From positions 251,848 through 315,847 of the forward strand of contig QANU01103492.1 of assembly GCA_003254905.1 (NCBI GenBank): a DNA stretch of 64,000 nucleotides, read 5' to 3'. Under the pieces are notes generated by a model. That model ran no database searches. It saw only the letters and a program-made list of their open reading frames with translations, and had not been told where the DNA came from. Both the position numbers and the translations under genes were made by a program. Positions within the stretch are counted from its first letter, which is position 1, and each line of letters opens with the position of its first letter. This stretch comes from Nissolia schottii. Lineage: Eukaryota; Streptophyta; Magnoliopsida; Fabales; Fabaceae. Below are positions 60,456 to 64,000 of the stretch, in pieces.

Positions 60456-63400
60456 TATTGAGAAATGTGAAAATAAGAAAAAGTTATTAGTATTTTATTT
60501 AATTGTCTTTATTTATAGTAAGTGATTAGAGTTATTACAGTGAATAAGTATGAAAGAGACAATTTATTTAATAAGGGTAGGCCAAGAAAATAAATAATTA
60601 ATAACGTCTAAACTTAGTAAGTGAATAATTATTTTTAAATAAATCAAAATAAAAATATGGACAATTATTTTAAAATGAATGGAACACTTGAATTTTCATA
60701 ATCTCCTTTCACTCCTGAGTGGGAGAGAAAACTCAAAGTTTCCCTTTCTATCTTTTTATTGTAAAATGCATATGTGAAAAGGAAAATGTAGAAAATAAGT
60801 GTGGGGGTATCATACTTCAAAAGTTAATCTTTCTAACTTGGGATTCGTTATATTTTCACGTTTTTCAAAAGACGTCGTGTGATAGTTATTAGCTACGCTA
60901 GATGACACTTCACTCGACAACCCTTCACACGATCATAGTCAATTTCTTTGTCAGTCAAAATTCTTCGTAGGTAGCCCTCTTTAGTTGGTCGACAACTCTT
61001 AATGAAAATACTATTTATAAAGAATATAAAAACTTTGGGAGAACTACACCTTCACATATTTGAGTGTGATTCTCCAAAGGACTTGTATTTGTTACATAGT
61101 AGCATTTTTAAACTATATATATAAAACTCAAAGGTACTAACAATTGACAATCAACAATTAAACTCACAAAGATGTGAAATTCATCATACTTATTTTTTCT
61201 TTCTCCACAATTAACTCACATATGTGAGTTTGGTTATTAGTTGTTAACACTTGTGTTATTCAAATATCATTTTTATGTATAAGAATAATGTTACACAATA
61301 AAATAAGACACGGAAATTTTTTGGAAAAAAAAAGACTGATCATTAGATAAAATAAAGTTATATAACCGAATTACCTATCTAACGGTCAAATTAGCATACA
61401 CGTGGTTTTTATAAACAAATTCCAATAAATTCAATATAGCAAAAAGGAAAAAATTACTGAATTCAATTGCTGCCCCAACTCATTACAGACTTCACAAAAC
61501 TGAGCTACTTAAGTAAAATATATAGAAGTTACAGAACTTGGTTGAAAAAACAAATTACAGAGGAATAAAGTGAAGGAAAAGGCGAAATGAATATAGACCA
61601 AGTGTACAAAAGCACCAGATTGTGAGAAGTGGATGAAGTATATATGTAATGAGTGTATATTGGAAATAAGAGGTAAATTGAATTGGAATGAAGTCATGAA
61701 CAGTATGGTAAAGGGGTGAATGGCAAAGGATATTCTAATGTGTATTTTGTATATGACTTAGTTTACATTTTCACCGTTGTTTTCCGCATTTTTAATTTCT
61801 CACTCATTTAATATGATCTAACAAATGTTAAAGATGTTGTGCACATGATCAAGTTATGTAAACATTACACGAGATAATCCTCACCCAGTCTGTATAATCT
61901 AGTTTTAAATTTGAACTAATTTTCTACCACAAAAAAAGAAAAAAGAATTAGAAGATAGTTTGACAGAATTTTCCCTTGATTGGTCAACTGATTTTCCATG
62001 TTTACCTTCCATTTATTGTCACCATAGAGCTGGCATTTGTAGGCATACTCACCTAATCAATGCCTATCTTGCCATATCATGTTGTATCATATAAGATTTA
62101 TTGTAATTGATTTTGCATGTCTTGCCGTGTCATGTAGATTTATTGTAGCAATTGATTTATTAACATATTTAGTGTAGCTGGTTTATTTCTATTGCAAGAT
62201 TTAATGCATCACATTAATTTGTAATTATCTCTTGTAATTGACATATACATGCCTTATAATCACCATCTATAGCATAATAAAATAGGGAACACTAACCGGA
62301 TAACATATCAATAATCCATCTTCACTCTTCAATTATTATTTTTATTATCGTTCTTATTCAAATCTGACCTTACTCCCTTCCTAAATAAATTTTGGTTCTA
62401 TTATCATTCCTTTATCAAAAATATTATTTGGACACTTCAAAAATTAAGATTTTGTATACACCACACAAAGAAACAAATATTATAAAATAAATAAACAAAC
62501 ATTACAAAACAAACAAACAAATATTGTCATCGAGCATTTATGCATGCATGAATACATGTGTGTTTAATATTACTTAATTATGTATTTGATAATGTTTATT
62601 TATCTGTTTTATGCGTGCATGGACACACATACATTTAATATTATTTATTTATATATTTAATAATGTTTATTTCTCTATTTTATAATATTTATTTATCTAT
62701 TTTATAATATTTATTTCTTTTTATATTTACATACGATGTCAATTTTTGGAATAGCAGCGGTGTTTCTTTAATATAAAGGCACAAATATCTGCTATTAAAC
62801 TAGTAGCATGAATACTCAGAAATGTATTCTCAACCTGAGATAAAGTGTATCCCGATCTTCACGACTGATGATTTGTGATGTACATAAAATCTGAGTCAAA
62901 GTAGGCATCGCTTGGACATGATAAACAATCTTTGACATTTTTAGCGAAGGCATAATAGGTGTTGTATATTTGCATCCTAAGATATTTTGAGTGTGTACAA
63001 ACAGAGTTCTTCATTTAATACAAGCTAATAATATAGTACTAGTATTTATAGTCAACCGACCAAACAAGAGGGCGGCCAAAAGGACCTTCCATAAAAGAAA
63101 AATATTAATATTGTAGACAGTTTATACTACTTACGTTTTTTTTTTAATTATTTAATTTTATTGAGAGTCACACCTTATTGGATCTTATTATAATTAATTT
63201 AGATTTTATTAAGATATAACTCGTAATTCTAATCTTAGAGTAATTCTAAAAACTATCAAAATGGATGAGCATGGTGGTTGTAGTGATGGTGTCTTGGGTC
63301 CAACAAAAGTGATAGCTACAAAAGGCACTCCAACTTCTTAAGTTAGTATGTGAATAATATGAAATGATAACGAATGAGAACATATCAGAGTAGGCATGAG

Positions 63401-64000
63401 ATTCATGTTTATATGCTTTGATGGGATGACTTATTTTCTATCTGTTGGGTGTTTTGTAACGGTAGCCGAGATTGTAATAAAGCTAATTATGCCTCACATA
63501 CATAAATGTATTCATGACGTCTCATAAAGATTATGTACATTATACATTCATTACTAGTTATGTGGTAACACTCGAGTTACTTTTTGGTATTTAGGCATTG
63601 AGTTTATTTAAGCTGTATCTCATACATATGAGGATGGGTTAAAGTCATCTTAGACATATGAAACGTATGTATATTATTAAATTTAAACACATATCTTATT
63701 CAATAACAAATGAAATGTAAGTTTATATAATATCTTATATGAAATAAGTATACATGACACGTTCCTAAAAAAAAATGTCTGAACAATCCTCACTTATGCC
63801 TTCTAAGTTAAGAGGTCTCTCAACTTTTCTTGACTTTTTCCAATCAACTGGAGTTTTTACAACGCACACTCTCCAAATTTCTGTGGCTGTTGTGTATATC
63901 TCTCGGGTCATAGAGAAAAAAAGACAGCATCATTTCATCACTCTTTTCTTTTCTTTTCTTTTCCCTCCTTTGTCCCTGGCCTTTTCTACAAATTCTATTG
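60456..64000. other. AT-rich terminal spacer
   Basis: No gene is supportable. It contains a foldback repeat (62423-62756), an imperfect direct repeat of TCTTGCC(A/G)T.TCATGT followed by AGATTTATTGTA (about 62067-62160), and a (CTTTT)n-like run at 63944-63968. The last few hundred bases may lead into a gene beyond the window, but nothing shows this. Confidence 0.45.
62423..62756 (+). mobile_element. Foldback element related to the one in ALMT intron 1
   Basis: The segment begins ATTATTTGGAC, close to the ATTATTTGTAC end of 4063-4244. It shares GTTTATTTATCTGTTTTAT and ACGATGTCAATTTT with that copy, in the same orientation. A central block around TTTATAATATTTATTT is partly duplicated in tandem here, making this copy longer. 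Confidence 0.5.

Noticed and set aside
62067-62160. Imperfect direct repeat as a regulatory array
   Set aside because: Only two loose copies in AT-rich sequence; nothing links it to a gene.
1-64000. CRISPR arrays, operons or other prokaryotic systems
   Set aside because: The window is plant nuclear DNA. No regularly spaced repeats with unique spacers were seen, and all genes are eukaryotic in structure or family.

Overview
This is nuclear DNA from a flowering plant, most likely a legume close to soybean. The evidence is AT-rich sequence, five eukaryotic genes with GT-AG introns, and intergenic space filled with small inverted-repeat elements and LINE relics of kinds common in legumes. The species assignment is an inference. 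I see no operons, CRISPR arrays or prokaryotic features. All exon models were built by hand from reading frames, splice signals and family motifs.

Layout. (1) 516-4953, minus: a six-exon aluminium-activated malate transporter (ALMT) gene whose introns carry four different MITE-like insertions. One has a perfect 9-bp target duplication and lies 10 bp from a splice donor. (2) 4954-15818: intergenic, with microsatellites, a possible terminal-inverted-repeat element (9185-9809), a row of three perfect hairpins (10682-10851), a longer foldback (12417-12525), a CACTA-type terminus and an in-frame CT-rich tandem duplication (14733-15178). (3) 15819-20503, minus: a seven-exon p31comet (MAD2L1-binding protein) gene. 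Its short last exon is separated from the rest by a 2.7-kb intron holding a 5'-truncated RTE-type LINE. (4) 22185-28131, minus: a 13-exon gene for the second chloroplast SecY (SCY2). (5) 28132-30796: spacer with a hAT transposase remnant. (6) 30797-37029, plus: a 14-exon mitochondrial Rho GTPase (MIRO) gene. (7) 37030-59236: a 22-kb gene-poor block of foldback elements, an L1-type LINE split by an LTR-like relic, and an RTE LINE split by a small LINE tail, a solo LTR and a truncated L1. (8) 59237-60022, minus: a single-exon FANTASTIC FOUR (FAF) gene, with a MITE about 220 bp upstream that has a second copy at 46782-46987. (9) 60023-64000: AT-rich spacer.

The five genes belong to unrelated processes: organic-anion transport, the spindle checkpoint, plastid protein translocation, mitochondrial dynamics and shoot-meristem control. 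I see no shared pathway. SCY2 and MIRO are divergently transcribed from a 2.7-kb spacer.

I found no clear new biological system. The most informative structures are the datable nest of insertions at 49050-52215, the transposon-loaded introns of ALMT and p31comet, and the hairpin arrays near 10.7 and 12.4 kb.
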